The notes: generated by a model not told the origin, from the sequence alone. Shown: positions 48,296 through 60,336, counted from the stretch's first letter. The stretch is DNA of 64,000 bases from Toxonevra muliebris (GCA_963691655.1 OY829329.1:12910708-12974707), one strand, 5' to 3'. Numbers and translations: made by a program.

Positions 48296-48462
48296 AAAAA
48301 AATCCTTTCGGGGGATTCGGGACCTCTTCTCCCCGCCCTTCTTTCTCTTTACCGATGAAACTCTCCTTCATTTTGATCGTTCATCATAAATCAATACAAA
48401 TTTTAAAGAAAAGCAAAAATTTAAGCCCACTGCTTTGGGAATGTCTGGATTCGCTGCTAATG
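48296..48462 (+). mobile_element. hAT-like short repeat
   Basis: Pyrimidine tract, then core TTTACCGATGAAACTCTCCT and ATTTTGATCGTTCATCATAA, ending at TGGATTCGCTGCTAATG, the family right end. It lies directly beside the mariner remnant at 48478. Confidence 0.55.
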
Positions 48463-48477
48463 TGGATTGATGACCTG

Positions 48478-49500
48478 TCAAAGGTCAGGAGAGTCTTTCT
48501 TCTGCTTTTGGTTAGGGCGAATCACAACGACCGATTTGTATGACGCAGTCATTCTTCTGTTACTCCAAGTGCTACTGGTCGCAGTTTCCACTGTTCTAGT
48601 GCATTCAATTACATTGTATAATTTTCCGATCGGCGGCACGATGAAAAAACCAAAAATCTTAGTTTTTCGGATAGTACAGACGGCTCCTTTTGCACTGTAG
48701 CGCCTTTTTCTCAAAATTTTCCGAAATAAAGCCGGCTCCATTTCAGCTATGGCGGCACTAATGTTGACTTTTAAGTCTCGAATCGTTTGAAGAGCGTTGG
48801 CATAAACTTTATTTGTAACGAAACTGCAATGAAAAAGGTCCAACGGCGTCAAATCACATGATTTTGGTGTCTAATTCGTTTCGCCAACACGTGAAATTAC
48901 ACGGCCTGGAAATTTGGTACGCAATAAGTCGACAGATTCCCTTAAAGTATGGCTCCTGTTGAAAGTAGACGTCCTCCATGTCAATATCATGGCACAATAT
49001 CGCGGTCCGTTGACAGTAACCGTCTCACCTCCTTCGTTTTCAAAGAACAACGCCTACCAAAATTCGCACCGAACAGTGTCTTTGAAATTCTTGAATCTTG
49101 CGCAAGTTTTCTAAGCACCAGATGTAATAGTTTTACTTATTGGCTTCATCCGAAAAATTTGTTTTTCTCAAAAATTACGATTTACGACCAATTTTTCCAG
49201 CACCTAATCAGCAAACACCCGAAGCTGTCCGTGGTCTCCAGGATTCAATTGAAGTCAATTGAATAATGAAGATCTTTGGTAAAAATTCGATGCACCGGAC
49301 TCTCCGCTAAACTTTCACTGACAGAAGAAATATGTTCTGTAGACCATGATGGACGAGCACGGATTAATAATTTCACTTCTTGTACTGATCCGGATAACTT
49401 GAATTTCTGTAATATATATTGCATATTCCATTCACTTGACGTGTGATTCCGAGGAGAATCGGCACGTATTTAACGCATTGTGTCAAAGTTAATAAAGTTT
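48478..49500 (-). pseudogene. Mariner-like transposase remnant
   Basis: On the minus strand, about 49490 to 49260 encodes a helix-turn-helix-like start (ending RIFTKDLHYSI). Then, in shifting frames, come FLRKTNFSDEANK (first aspartate region), IDMEDVYFQQ with the second aspartate replaced, and MTPLDLFHCSFVTNKVYANALQTIRDLK, the third-aspartate block and C-terminus of this group. Several stops and frameshifts make it non-functional. AAAGGGTGTTTCAACAGAGT on the minus strand near 49535 could be the 5' TIR; the 3' partner was not found. Confidence 0.75.
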
Positions 49501-50046
49501 CCAACCTTACACTCTGTTGAAACACCCTTTATAATTTTGTTGTGGGATGAACTAATTTGCATAAGGGAAGAGAATCAATACAAAAGGTATTAGAATAATT
49601 TTCGAGGTTTATGTCAAGCTCAAGCCTATAGATTGGAAAGACCCATTTAAAATAAATAGGAAATTTACTGCCTATGGAAGATCACCTGTCCGAACACTAT
49701 CACCTTAACTTTACTTCTCCATTAGATCTTTAAATTTAAATTAATATCAGCTTATCTGTAAAAATTAAATATCGAATATCGGAACAGGAAAAAACTATAG
49801 ATTTTTGGGGATACACACCGACCCCCACCTCCTCCCCCGCCTTACCGATGAAAACTCATGGATTTTGGCCATTGGAAATGAATCAAAAAAAAAATTGTAA
49901 GAGACCAAAAAAGTAAAACACCTTGGCTCAGAATTATCTGTATCAGCTAGTGCTGCATTCAAAGAGCCTCGTTTCGTTAGTAAGAGTACAAATTAGCTCT
50001 AGAGTAGGACGCAAACAACTAATTTTTCAATTAACTAATTAGTTAA
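49501..50046. other. Non-coding sequence
   Basis: No gene. Contains the short repeat at 49797-49940. Confidence 0.45.
49797..49940 (+). mobile_element. hAT-like short repeat, partial
   Basis: ACCTCCTCCCCCGCC tract followed by the core CTTACCGATGAAAACTCATG. The second half of the core is degraded. Confidence 0.5.
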
Positions 50047-50142
50047 CTAAAATGTTAATCATTACCAACGAATCATGACTAAATTTAGTCAAGACTAAAA
50101 TTTTAATCATAACAAACGATTCATGACTAAACTTAGTCTCAT
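50047..50142. repeat. 48-bp tandem duplication
   Basis: Two adjacent units (50047-50094 and 50095-50142) share CTAAAATKTTAATCAT, then AAACGAWTCATGACTAAA and TTAGTC. Looser CTTAGTCAT and TTAGTCATTTAATC motifs continue to about 50270. Confidence 0.75.
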
Positions 50143-50279
50143 CTCAGATTAAATACTTAGTCATAAACACCACTTAATAAATTAGTCGTTAGTCATTTAA
50201 TCATTAATCTTTCCATCCTTAGTTTTAGTCATATTGACAGTGTTATGACTAATTGCAGGCTAAGACTTTTAGTGTAACA

Positions 50280-52129
50280 TATTGTCGGGTATATGCCAAA
50301 ACCATGAATGTGCAGAAGTGATGTTTTGTTAAGATTAGATTTTAATGGTTGATGATTTTATTTTTTAGTAAAAATTTTTCGCTTAGTCAGATTGAATATA
50401 TATATATATATAGGTGACTGAACTTATTCCAGTTTGACTTTATCTCTATATACGTACCTATTCAATTCGCAGTGTCTATCTAAGGATACAGTCTACCAAA
50501 TTAAAAAAGCGAATTCAAAGTAGGGATATCTCTTGAACTAGTTATGGCAAGAAAAATCAAAAGCGCCACCTATTACCATAATTCTAGAATCTTGTTTAAC
50601 CCAAATCAGTACACAAAATGTAATATTATTAGCTTAAAAAATTGTAATTTTTACAACTAAAACATAATTTTCAACACTTCATGACACTTAGGTGTTCATT
50701 TTTAACAGCTGCCATAAAAAGGGGAAGTGTAGAAGTAACTTAAAAAATTCTTATAATATTAAAAAATTTAATTTGTTAACCAAAAAAAAAAAAAAACAAA
50801 AAACAGATATACCAACTAATTTTTAAATCACATTAAAGCGTAAGCCAAACCTACAAAAATTTAATTTCAAAACTTCATTTAGCTCTGACTATATACAAAC
50901 TACATATAAACTTCCAAAAGTGTCAGTGTTGCTGACAGGCGTTCAAAATCAAGAATGCCTTTTTCGGCACAAGGTACGAGTAGGTAATAACCTCTTGTCT
51001 GTCATAATTATAGCAATTAAAATTGAGTTAATTACAACAATAAAAAAATTAAATGCCAAAGTAACAGCCAAAACAAAAACAAAAGAAACAAAAAGAAAAT
51101 CCATACAAAAAAAATACCAGTTGTAAAATTGTAAAAGGAAAAAATCAATTAATTTGTAGGCACTTTAAAATATAATAATAATTTGAAACAGTCATCATTT
51201 TGACAGTCCAAAACTAAGCTCAACAAAAATAAAACAAAACGAATAATCTACTACTCTCTAGAGACTAAGTACTAATAATATTTATAAACAACATTTTTAT
51301 TATATTATTTATTATAATTATACCTACTGACACAAATGAGTTTCCTTTTGTAATGAGTTTTATATATTTTTTTTTTTAATTTTTTCATCTTTAAACTCTA
51401 AAGTTTTTTGAATTTTAGTTTATTGCCAACTCAATGCAAATAATGAAAACATTTACGTTCACCACAACCAGCTGATTCAGATATAAATAACATAAATAGT
51501 TTTACTATTATATTTTAGAAGTTCACAATGAGTGAAAGAAAGATCAAAACCCTCAATGCCGCCAAAGTTCGAAAGAAACCAAAAAAAAAAAAAAATTGTA
51601 ATGAAGCAAAGAAATAATTTTTTTTCTGTCTTATGTGATTTTTATACCCTACATACGTTTTTGGTAATAGATATTGGTACTAGAGGGGCCAGTCATTTCC
51701 AAATCGGGGGATTTAATTTTGTAGTTCCTTAAAATTTGTTTTTTGATTCATGATCAACGATCAAAATGTATGCGATTTTTATCAGTGATTTGGATAACAC
51801 CTTCTTATCCACAAAATCTCCCTAAAAGACTTTTATTCCTTATCAAATCCTACCAAGACAAATAAATATCCACATTCATCGTGCCCTTAATTCTTCACAT
51901 TAGCTTAAGGAGTATTGTGTAGAGCACTTTGTGTTCGGTCTTCATCGTTCTACATTTTATACTAGCTTTTGTTTACTTCTACTATTGTTTTTCACAATTT
52001 TTATATTTTTCGTATAGTTAAGTATATACTTTCTTGTGCTGATTTTTGTTTCTAAAGCACATTCATAACATTTTGACTATTTTAAGTCTTGTAAAAAAAA
52101 TGTTAGTAAGCGTTTCATTGAATAGAATG
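50280..52129. other. AT-rich non-coding sequence
   Basis: A (TA)n tract near 50395-50412 and A/T runs. No credible gene. Confidence 0.5.
51678..51850 (-). mobile_element. hAT-like short repeat
   Basis: A GTACTAGAGGGGCCAG-like left edge, then the core on the minus strand including CATACATTTTGATCGTTGAT and CATGAATCAAAAAAC. The right edge is unclear. Confidence 0.5.
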
Positions 52130-53423
52130 CGAGAATATTCACATTATAGATGTTTGATTCGTAGACCAGAATTCCATAGATCGGTGTTTCATTAATCAAA
52201 ACTCCATAGATCAAAACTGCATTGATTAATGCTCTATTGATCATGGTATTATAGATCAAAATTTATGGATCAAAGCTTCATAATTTAGGAAACTTTATAT
52301 ATCTTGATTCCATATATCAACAATCTAAAGATCAGAATTCTATCATAATAAGTTCATATATTAAGTTCATCATTAATCAGAATTCTATATATTCATATAC
52401 CGGTACTAAATACATCCATATGGTAGATTAGAACTCCACTGATCAGTGTTCTATGCATTAAAATGTTTTAGATCAGAACTTCATAGCTTAGAACTTCATA
52501 AATGAGAACCACGTGAAATTGAACTCTACCAAACATATCAGAGCTCCAAAAATCGGAACTCTACTGATCAGTGCTCTATAGATCATAATTTTATAGAGCC
52601 AAATTTCAAAGCTTAAAATTTCATAAATCACACCTTCAGGGTTGGAAACGTATCCACCTTCATATTTCAAAAAAACTAGATTCCTTAGATCAAACCTCTG
52701 CAGATCATAAGTACATAGATCAGACCGCTATAGAGCATAACGTCATATCCCAGAACTTTACACATCGATATCCCATTAATCTAAATCGCAGCGCACCAAG
52801 CCGTTAAAATCTAGATGCCATAGATAATAACTCCATAGTTCAGTTCGATATATCAGAACTTCATATACTAGAACTCCTCAGATCGATGTTCCATAAATCG
52901 AAACTCCTTTGTTTAGAATAGAATTTTATCGATCTAAACTTCATAGATGAGAACTCCATTAATCGGGACACTACTAGAACACCATTTATCAGAACTGCAC
53001 AGATCAAAACTCCACCACTCGCTGCTAATCAGCTTATAGTCCAAAAAAGTCTTTATTTGTATATGATATAGTAGATCATAAGTTTTTAGACCGAAACTCT
53101 CCAAAACTTCATATACCAAAACTCCATAGATTGTTGTTCCAGAAATCAGAACTCCTTTGTTCATTGCCATCAAAATTGGATCAAAATTTTTACAGTCTGA
53201 TGGTCCGTAGATGAAAAATCTATGAATCGGAACACCATAGATCAGAACTCCAACTCTTACTGCAAATCAGAGTTTCATAACTCAAAAAAATCATAAGTCC
53301 ATAAATCAGAATTCTATATACTAGAACTCTATATACTAGAGTGAGATAAATCTTTTGACCAGTGTTCTATAGATCAGAATTTCATAAATCGGCACACCAT
53401 GTATGAGAACTCTATTGATCAGA
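52130..53423. repeat. 15-bp minisatellite, left part
   Basis: Degenerate units like CATAGATCAGAACTC recur about every 15 bp, with AAAACTCCATAGATC and CATTGATCAG variants. Because 15 is a multiple of three, minus-strand frames translate into VLIYE-type pentapeptide repeats (about 52.1-53.2 kb), broken by stops. The array continues at 54515 after the retrotransposon insertion. Confidence 0.85.
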
Positions 53424-53436
53424 ACTGCATTGATTA

Positions 53437-54501
53437 ACCTCGAAAGTATCTCTGCTGACATTCCCCTAGCCACGCTACCTAGAGACGATATGAACAAGAA
53501 ATACAACTTCGAAAAACATTTCAAGGTTGTACTTACTAACAAGAGAGAATGGGACATACCAACTTTCCATACCTCTCACAAAGAACATACACTCAGATGG
53601 TACACCGACGGAACGAGAACGGACGAAGGAACTGGTGCAGGGGTGTATGGTCCAAAAACCAAACACTCGGAGCCAATGGGAAAAACTTCAACCATCTTTC
53701 AAGCAGAGTTCTTGCCATTTGGCTCTGTGCACAGTTTAACTTCGAACGTGGGTACAAAAAGCAAAAAATAGTAATGTACTCTGATAGTCAAGCTGCTATC
53801 AGAGCGCTAGATTCAATTGAGACCACCTCAAAATTAGTATGGAAATGCCACGAGTTACTAAATACATTAGGCAAGACTAATAAGGTAACTTTATTCTGGC
53901 TACCCGGACATAAAGGTATTTATGGTAATGAAGTAACCGACCACTTGGCAAGGAACGCAGCGGCCAAGACCTTCATTGGTCCAGAACCCTTGTTAGGTAT
54001 AAGAATTCAAACCTTAAAAGGCACACTAAAAGAGGAAGAACAAAATACCAGAGCATCCTACTGGGCACTCCTCTCAAAGCTTAGACAGTCAAAGCTGCTA
54101 ATTGGGAAGTTTGATCCCAGCAGAGCGGCTCTCTGTCTTAAGTTAAATAAAAGCCAACTAAGGCTAATAATGGGCTTCCTTTCAGGGCATTGCAAACTGG
54201 GGGAGCATATGAAAAACCTAGGTTTAAGTCAGGACAGCACTTGTAGATTCTGCAAAGAAGACAAGGAAACATCCGAACACATCCTAATGCACTGCGAGAC
54301 TCTCACTCGCAGAAGGAAGAGGTACGTGGGGCATTACCACCAAAGTAGTGGGGATATCATAGCCTTAAAGCCACATCAGTTGCTGAGATTCCTCAGCAAG
54401 ATTGGCTTGTCTGACAACCTGTGAACAGGTTACTATCGGGGGTACAATAGATCTCTTAAGGTCGTAGTACATCACACCCTTTCTAATCTATCTATCTATC
54501 T
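53437..54501 (+). mobile_element. 5'-truncated I/LOA-like non-LTR retrotransposon with TSD
   Basis: A 1065-bp insertion flanked by identical copies of ACTGCATTGATTA (53424-53436 and 54502-54514). It ends in a (TCTA)n tract, AATCTATCTATCTATCTA, at 54484-54501. It carries the RNase H domain and the terminal zinc-knuckle of the polyprotein and nothing upstream, as expected for target-primed reverse transcription that stopped early. The exact duplication shows it is young compared with the other retrotransposon pieces here. Confidence 0.95.
53440..54424 (+). pseudogene. RNase H and zinc-knuckle region of the retrotransposon polyprotein
   Basis: LRWYTDGTRTDEGTGAGVYG holds the first RNase H aspartate, IFQAE the glutamate, VMYSDSQAAIRAL the second aspartate, and FWLPGHKGIYGNEVTDHLAR the last aspartate motif, so the four active-site acids are kept. 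A one- or two-base frameshift near 53705, just after the glutamate, splits the domain into two frames. The C-terminal CRFCKEDKETSEHILMHC is a CCHC knuckle, followed by a short tail ending at 54422. The domain is otherwise well preserved. Without RT or endonuclease it cannot move itself. Confidence 0.92.
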
Positions 54502-54514
54502 ACTGCATTGATTA

Positions 54515-54765
54515 GTGTTCCATAGTTCATAACTTTATAAATCCGAACTTCATAACTCAGAACTTCATAGATCAGACTTTTTATATTCAGGTTACATAGA
54601 TCAAAACCCTATAGGTCATAGTTCATAGATTAGAACTCTCGACATGTAAGTTTCATATACCAGAACTTCATAAATCAGTGTTTCATAAATCAGAACTCTA
54701 TTGATTAGTCCTCTATGGACCAGAAATTTATAGATCAAAATTTCATTAATAAGTAATAGACCGGA
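54515..54765. repeat. 15-bp minisatellite, right part
   Basis: Continues the array of 52.13-53.42 kb with CATAGATCAGAACTT-type units. Removing the retrotransposon and one copy of its duplication joins the two parts in register. Confidence 0.85.
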
Positions 54766-55340
54766 TCTTTTTATGCTAAATTGGACAATATTTTCAATCC
54801 TAACTTTTGGCCAAAATTTCACTAAATACCTTAAAACCTTCAAGGAAATGAAAATTACATGCTGGAGGGTACGAATGACTGGCAAATGGCATTTCTTGAT
54901 GGGAAAGAGATTGTCAAGGCCTCACTATTCTAAATTTGAGCCTTCCGTGGCGAGTGTGGGTAGGGAAATGAAGTCACCGTGCGAGGTTCGATACTTGACC
55001 CAAAGCTCATCACGTGAAGTTGGCTACAGTTCGGGCTCTATCCACGCCCTGATCAACCAAACAAATATAGGGCCGAATTCTGAGTCTGAATTTACCGTCG
55101 TTATAGTGACGAATTTTGATTTGTGTTCAAAAGAGTGTCCTTGATAGGATAGTGTCTTTTATGACGCGGCCTTGTGCCTCGGCACCGCACACCTGCTATT
55201 TTTTTTCAGTAACTAGCTTCACAGTTCGCTCAACAGCATGCAAGGCATTGGTTACGCTGCAAATTCCCAGCCAATCAGGGATTTGACCATCATTCACTTA
55301 TGGTTCGTCAATTCGGATATCAGTGACAGTGTATGACACA
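54766..55340. other. GC-richer unassigned block
   Basis: Sequence around 54880-55330 is clearly less AT-rich than its flanks and has a low-repeat, exon-like texture. The longest frame (54773-55144, plus) has no domain that I recognise and no credible splice pattern. It could be an unrecognised transposon piece or a conserved non-coding element. Confidence 0.25.
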
Positions 55341-57300
55341 TTTGATTATAACCAAAATTAGCCCAGCACTAAATAATTTTTAAAGCTTACTTTATCAGGC
55401 TTTTGTAGCCTTTTAATTGGGGAAATTTTACAAACTTTACACTTTTGAGTGTATTCGAGCATACGTTTCTCGTCATAAATTTTTATAAAAAAAACTCCAT
55501 GATTTTGTATAATATTTTCTGTTGTTGTTGTTGTATTGTAAATATATTTAGTATATTTTCCTGTACACGCTGCCGAAACCTGCGGGTTCTACACTTAGCT
55601 TTTTTTGACTTATGCATACGAGAACACAAGTAAAGCAGCAACAAATGTTGCGCTTCATTTTTTCGTCGTACTTAATTTTATTTTTTTTCTCTTTTTTGTT
55701 TAAATTTATTACATCACGATTTGTTTAGTGTTTTTATATTTTTGTGAACTCTTCTTTTTTTTTTTGATTTTTTTTTTTTAGTTAAATTTTTAAAGTTTTA
55801 TTAGGTTTCGTTTTTGTGTCGTTCTTTATTCCCTTACTATTTATTATTTTTTGCCTATTTTATGTTGATTTTAGCGTATTTAGTTTTTTCACTTTGTAGT
55901 TGTTTATTTTTTTACTTTTTTTTCTTTGTTTCCATATTTTGTTTCTTTTGGTTTTCAATGAAATTTGTATATCTAGCTACATATTTGGGATGATGAGCTT
56001 CTTTTGTTGCTGTTGTATTTTATTTCTAGGCAGCTGCTTTTTGTTGTTGTTGTGTGTTTCCTGGAAAATATTTTTGTTAACTGTGCACATCTTTTTTTTA
56101 CTTTGTGCTTTGCGTTTTTCTGTTTAGCTGCTGCTTCTATTTCTTAATAGAGTTTTTGATCTAAGTTTATGTTTATTACCATGCAAAAATTTAACTTTAA
56201 AATAATTAAAAATATTAGATAAGTATAAAAATCGATTGGTTTTGAAAATTTACGAGCACCTAAGAAAACATAAATTTTACTATGAAAAATATATACCAAC
56301 GATTCATAGATTGTTGATAGGTAAAATAAAAAAAAAGTATAATTTTATTTAGAGTGTTGATTTGAGCTTTAAGATATCAAAACAATTAAGAATTCAAAAA
56401 TTTATTTTGAGAAGCAAAAAAAAAAAAAAAATTATTTGAGAACCCAATTGAGATGGTGTTCAGCAAAAGTTTATGAAGCATTGCCGGTTCTTTACCTTCT
56501 ACTATTTTTAAGTTTATAATTTCTTTTGAAATTTGTATGGAAACAAAAAAAATGTAATTGATAATTAGCTAAGATCTAGCGATCTGATTCTAGTATTTTA
56601 GTTGAAATTTTCGAATTTTTGCTTTAGATGAAGCAAATCAAATATGTAATCTTGAAGCACAGTGTGAATTTTATCGAGAAAAGAATTTTTAAATTATTTT
56701 TCCTCATTTATCCCGAAAAATTAACGTGTTCTGAAAATTATGTGATTGGATTTCGAACTCAGTACTCAAAAATAAGTACAATAAAAATTTACTCCCAGGG
56801 AAGAATTTAAAAGAAAGGTTGAAATGAACCGAATGATAAAGAGAAAGGAGCTGAAGAAATGATGGGAAAATAAGAGACGAAATTCGAGAGAGGGAAGAAG
56901 AATTGAGAGTTTCTTCTTTGGGCCAGTATTTTTCTTCCCATATTTCAATTGCTGATTTCTAGTTTTATAAACAAAGCCTGGACTCATCATCAGTTCACCA
57001 ATTCAAGTTTTTTGGTATAACTCACTTTTTTTTTATTTTGATCAGTCTATCCATGAAACACAACATCGATCCTGGCAATCACGGTGTGATTCTCAAGGAA
57101 AGATTTTCAGAATGAACCAACAGTGACAGCAATGTTGTTTGAGATGTGTTACTTAGTTGCATGCGCGCTCTCCAATTGTTCACTGCCCCATAAATACTTT
57201 AATCAGTTTTCGGTCCTTCCAGGTTGAGATCAGAAACTCTGATTATACAAATGTGAATCCTGTGACTTAGAGAAATGTTGAGGTGTTCAAATCTGAATCT
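55341..57300. other. T-rich non-coding sequence
   Basis: Long T-rich stretches (55675-56120). Hydrophobic open frames there (for example 55900-56127) are translations of T-runs. No gene seen. Confidence 0.55.
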
Positions 57301-57309
57301 AAAGACTTT

Positions 57310-57700
57310 ATTATTACTTGGCTAGGAAAGGTACATCAACTAGGTACATTGGCCCTGATCTTTTCTGCGAGCTAGACAGGGCCTCCTCGAAATCCATCAT
57401 TGAGGAATTGACTAAGAAAAATTGGCTAGAATATGGAAATCTAGTTTCAGATCTCAGACAAGCGAAAGCGCTTATCATTCGGGCCATCTTTCACACCAAA
57501 TTGGATCTTAGGCTGCTAGTGGACTACATGACGGCATGACGAGATGACAACTCATATTCTATGTAAATGCCCAGCTCTGGGTTTACTCGATATGTCATTG
57601 CTTCCGGTTAATGATGTGAAATCTTCATCTATAAATGATGTCCTGATGTCTTCGTTTTTGTCAGTTGACCATCTTTTGCCCAAAATCGCTGATCTTTCAG
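57310..57700 (+). pseudogene. Non-LTR retrotransposon remnant, same family as 8.3-8.9 kb
   Basis: ARKGTSTRYIGPDLFCELDR, then SIIEELTKKNWLEYG and LRQAKALII, followed by LDLRLLVDYMTA, match the 8347-8865 copy block by block. After an internal deletion THILCKCPALG and the C-terminal DVKSSSINDVLM segments remain in another frame. No TAA tail was found; a short hAT-like repeat starts at its right edge. Confidence 0.75.
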
Positions 57701-57805
57701 GTCAGGGTGGGGGGAAGAGAGGTGGTTTTGAGGTTGGGACCTTCGCGTACCGATGAAATTTTCATACATTTTAATTGTCGGGTATGAATTAAAAAGAATT
57801 TTTAA
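57695..57805 (+). mobile_element. hAT-like short repeat, partial
   Basis: A G-rich tract, then core GTACCGATGAAATTTTCATA and CATTTTAATTGTCGGGTATG. Confidence 0.5.
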
Positions 57806-57944
57806 ACACGTCTCGTTTGAAAGAAAGAAGAGCATTCACAAATGAAATAATCTTCAGTTTCATCGTCTTCAAGACAGGAATCGAGTCTATAGATTGCTCA
57901 ACCCCGATTTTACTTAGAAAATTGTTTGACTGTGACGAATCCAA

Positions 57945-58060
57945 AGATTTTCTAAGGGGAAGGGTTTTAATTTTTTCGTACATTTAAATTTTTTTCGCTT
58001 AATGATCATCGGCGAGGGAGGGGGAGAGAGAGAGGTTGGGGTCAGAGTTGCCTTTCAATT
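57945..58060 (-). mobile_element. hAT-like short repeat, degraded
   Basis: Core remnant TTAATGATCATCGGCGAGGG followed by a purine-rich tract. Lower similarity than the other copies. Confidence 0.35.
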
Positions 58061-58189
58061 TCCTAAACTACAGCTGTGTAGTGTTAATGATTATATACTA
58101 CATTTCAGCTTGAAAAAGAGTTTGATCTGGTCAGTTTACAATTTTTTTATGAACAATTCAAATGTGTGAGATTTAGGCGATTTTGGTAT

Positions 58190-58270
58190 ACGATTTAGGT
58201 TATGTGGTATCACAATGGGCCATTCAGGCCTAAGTGTGTCTCTTGTAGGCCACTCCAACCTAACCTAAGC
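58190..58270 (+). mobile_element. Retroelement 3'-end fragment
   Basis: GGTATCACAATGGGCCATTC, then CTCTTGTAGGCCACTCC and AACCTAACCTAAG resemble the 3' ends of fly non-LTR elements. This is a short, isolated fragment. Confidence 0.4.
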
Positions 58271-58554
58271 AATTTTTTGCATTTTTTTTTATAAATTCTA
58301 AGTACTTATTAGTTTTTGTATTTTTCCATATTTTTAAAGTGGTTGAGAATTTATTCATGCTCTCTCTCGGTAAAGTTGTTCAAATTGACTTGCTCTGCAA
58401 CTTTACTGAGCAATGTATTCAAAAATGAGTCAACGAACTCGCATTTTTCACTTTTTTCTGTATGGTGTGAGAACTTCAAGTCCTCGTAAAAAAAAAATTC
58501 CAGGCTGACCAGACTTTTTCTTTGCGGTTTTTGATTACTACATTTTGACTTGAC

Positions 58555-58833
58555 AGGCTGAGAGGAAAAGCGGGCTAAAATTTATATAAGAGCAAAAGTG
58601 AAATAATTTAGAGTGTCAGTGCAAGAATGGCATAAGTAATACGATTTAGAGTGAAAATGAAACGCCTTAAAAGTAAGAGCAAAAATGGTATAACAATTCT
58701 TTCAGAGCCAGAACAGCATAGTTTTTTATTCCGTTTTCGCTCTGAACATATTTCGTTTTGCTTTTGCTCTTAAGTAAAATTATTCCATTTTTTTCTGAAC
58801 GTAGAAGTTATACCACTTTTCCTCTCAGCCTCT
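58555..58833. mobile_element. MITE, copy 2 (about 279 bp, both TIRs)
   Basis: The left end AGGCTGAGAGGAAAAGCGG and right end CCACTTTTCCTCTCAGCCT form TIRs with one mismatch. The interior matches 44022-44320. ACTTGA occurs just outside each end but not at exactly equal spacing, so the target-site duplication is uncertain. Non-coding. Confidence 0.8.
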
Positions 58834-58839
58834 CACTTG

Positions 58840-60300
58840 ATGCTTGTGTTATTCACCCCCAAAAAATGTGTCTCACTTTATAATATATATATCGTTCGTT
58901 TGCTGCAAAATTGTTATAATCCAAAAAAAAAAATCAAGTTAAGTATGCAGAAGTAATTGTTATCAAATGCTGTATCTTGTGTAACGGTATCTTATAAACT
59001 CTTCCCGTGAGAAGGTTTTTTCATTCAAAACTTTAATTTTTCTCCAAAAAAAAAAGAAAATGATTTTTTGACTTATGACAGTCTTGCAGCTAACAAGCGA
59101 TATATATAAAATTGGATATCCTTACATGGGTATTTTTTAAATCTGATCCATTTTTTTGTATTGGAGTGCCCTCCATCGTTAGTTTTTCTGAAAAATTGTA
59201 TTCAGAAATTTGTATAAAACATTTTAAAATGTGCATTCGTTTTTCAGCATTTCAACTTAAGCTCGTATGCTAATTAACCTCAAAGGCGAAAAAACTTGGG
59301 TATAAAACGCACGCACTTCCTGACTAATTTTTTAACCATTATGGTCTTTGGTATTATTTTAAAATATATTTTTCTGGAGCTAATGAGCTGATATATAGCT
59401 TTCTTAACCTAATATGCACGCAAGGTTTGTGATGATTTCATAAGACATTTTTTTTTAATAAATATGATCTTTATTCTTATACCAATCGAAATTAGACGAC
59501 CCTTTGAATGTTCACATCACATAATTACCAAAATTCTTCATTAGTTCTTACTTATGTTTTCTGCCTTTCCAAAACTTAGCTTGAAAATTATAAATGACTT
59601 TCACAGAAAGTTTTAAAATGAAATGAAAAATATGTGAGAATAAAAATTTTCTTAAATTAGGCCAACACCTGGTTACATAATTAAACTAATTTATGAATGA
59701 AAATCACAAATTATTTTATCATTAGAGAGTTTCCTAAAGATTTTAAAATTTTTAAACCCAAATTGCCAAACACTCATAAAATTTGCATACATTTAGCACT
59801 TAATAAATTGGAAAGAGTTATGCAAAACATTTTCCTCGACTATTTTCTTAAGATAAAAGTGAAAAGCATCTATCTGTGTTTGCAATAGTTTTGTTTGTGT
59901 TTTTTTTTTTTTTTTTTGTTTTTTGTTTTCTCGCTAACAACATTTCAATTGTGCAATTAAGATTGTACAAAATAATATAAGCTCATTATAAAAAACGCAA
60001 CATGTGGTCACCTTAATGTTTATTTTCCGCCTTGCTGCCATCGTCGCACACACTAACCGCAACAGCAGCACGCATGACGTGTATTGACAGCGGGTGGCGC
60101 GGAAAAAGTGTTGCCAATGCAAACAAACTTTTTTTTTCTCGCTTTTTTTTTTTTGGGTTGATTGTGGCATGGCACATGAATTGCATTTGTATGCAGTGTT
60201 GAAACACCGCGGGTTGTTGTTGTTGTTGTTATTATTGGTGTAGTGTGGTGGCATAATTGAGGTGAGAAAGAAAGTGGGTTAACAAAATGCAAATGCAAAA
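58840..60300. other. Non-coding sequence upstream of the host exon
   Basis: AT-rich to about 59900, then less so. 60040-60120 is locally GC-rich (GACAGCGGGTGGCGCGGAAA). No gene is supported; the last 500 bp may hold promoter sequence. Confidence 0.45.
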
Positions 60301-60336
60301 AGGTAGGCAGAAATGACAATTAATTGAGTTATTTTC

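Noticed and set aside
48914..49266. Plus-strand open frames as a gene
   Set aside because: They are antisense to a recognisable mariner transposase remnant.
55900..56127. Hydrophobic Phe/Leu/Cys-rich protein
   Set aside because: It arises from T-rich low-complexity DNA.
59934..60319. Overlapping minus-strand frames near the host exon
   Set aside because: They lie in the presumed promoter region, are mutually overlapping and include translated triplet repeats.
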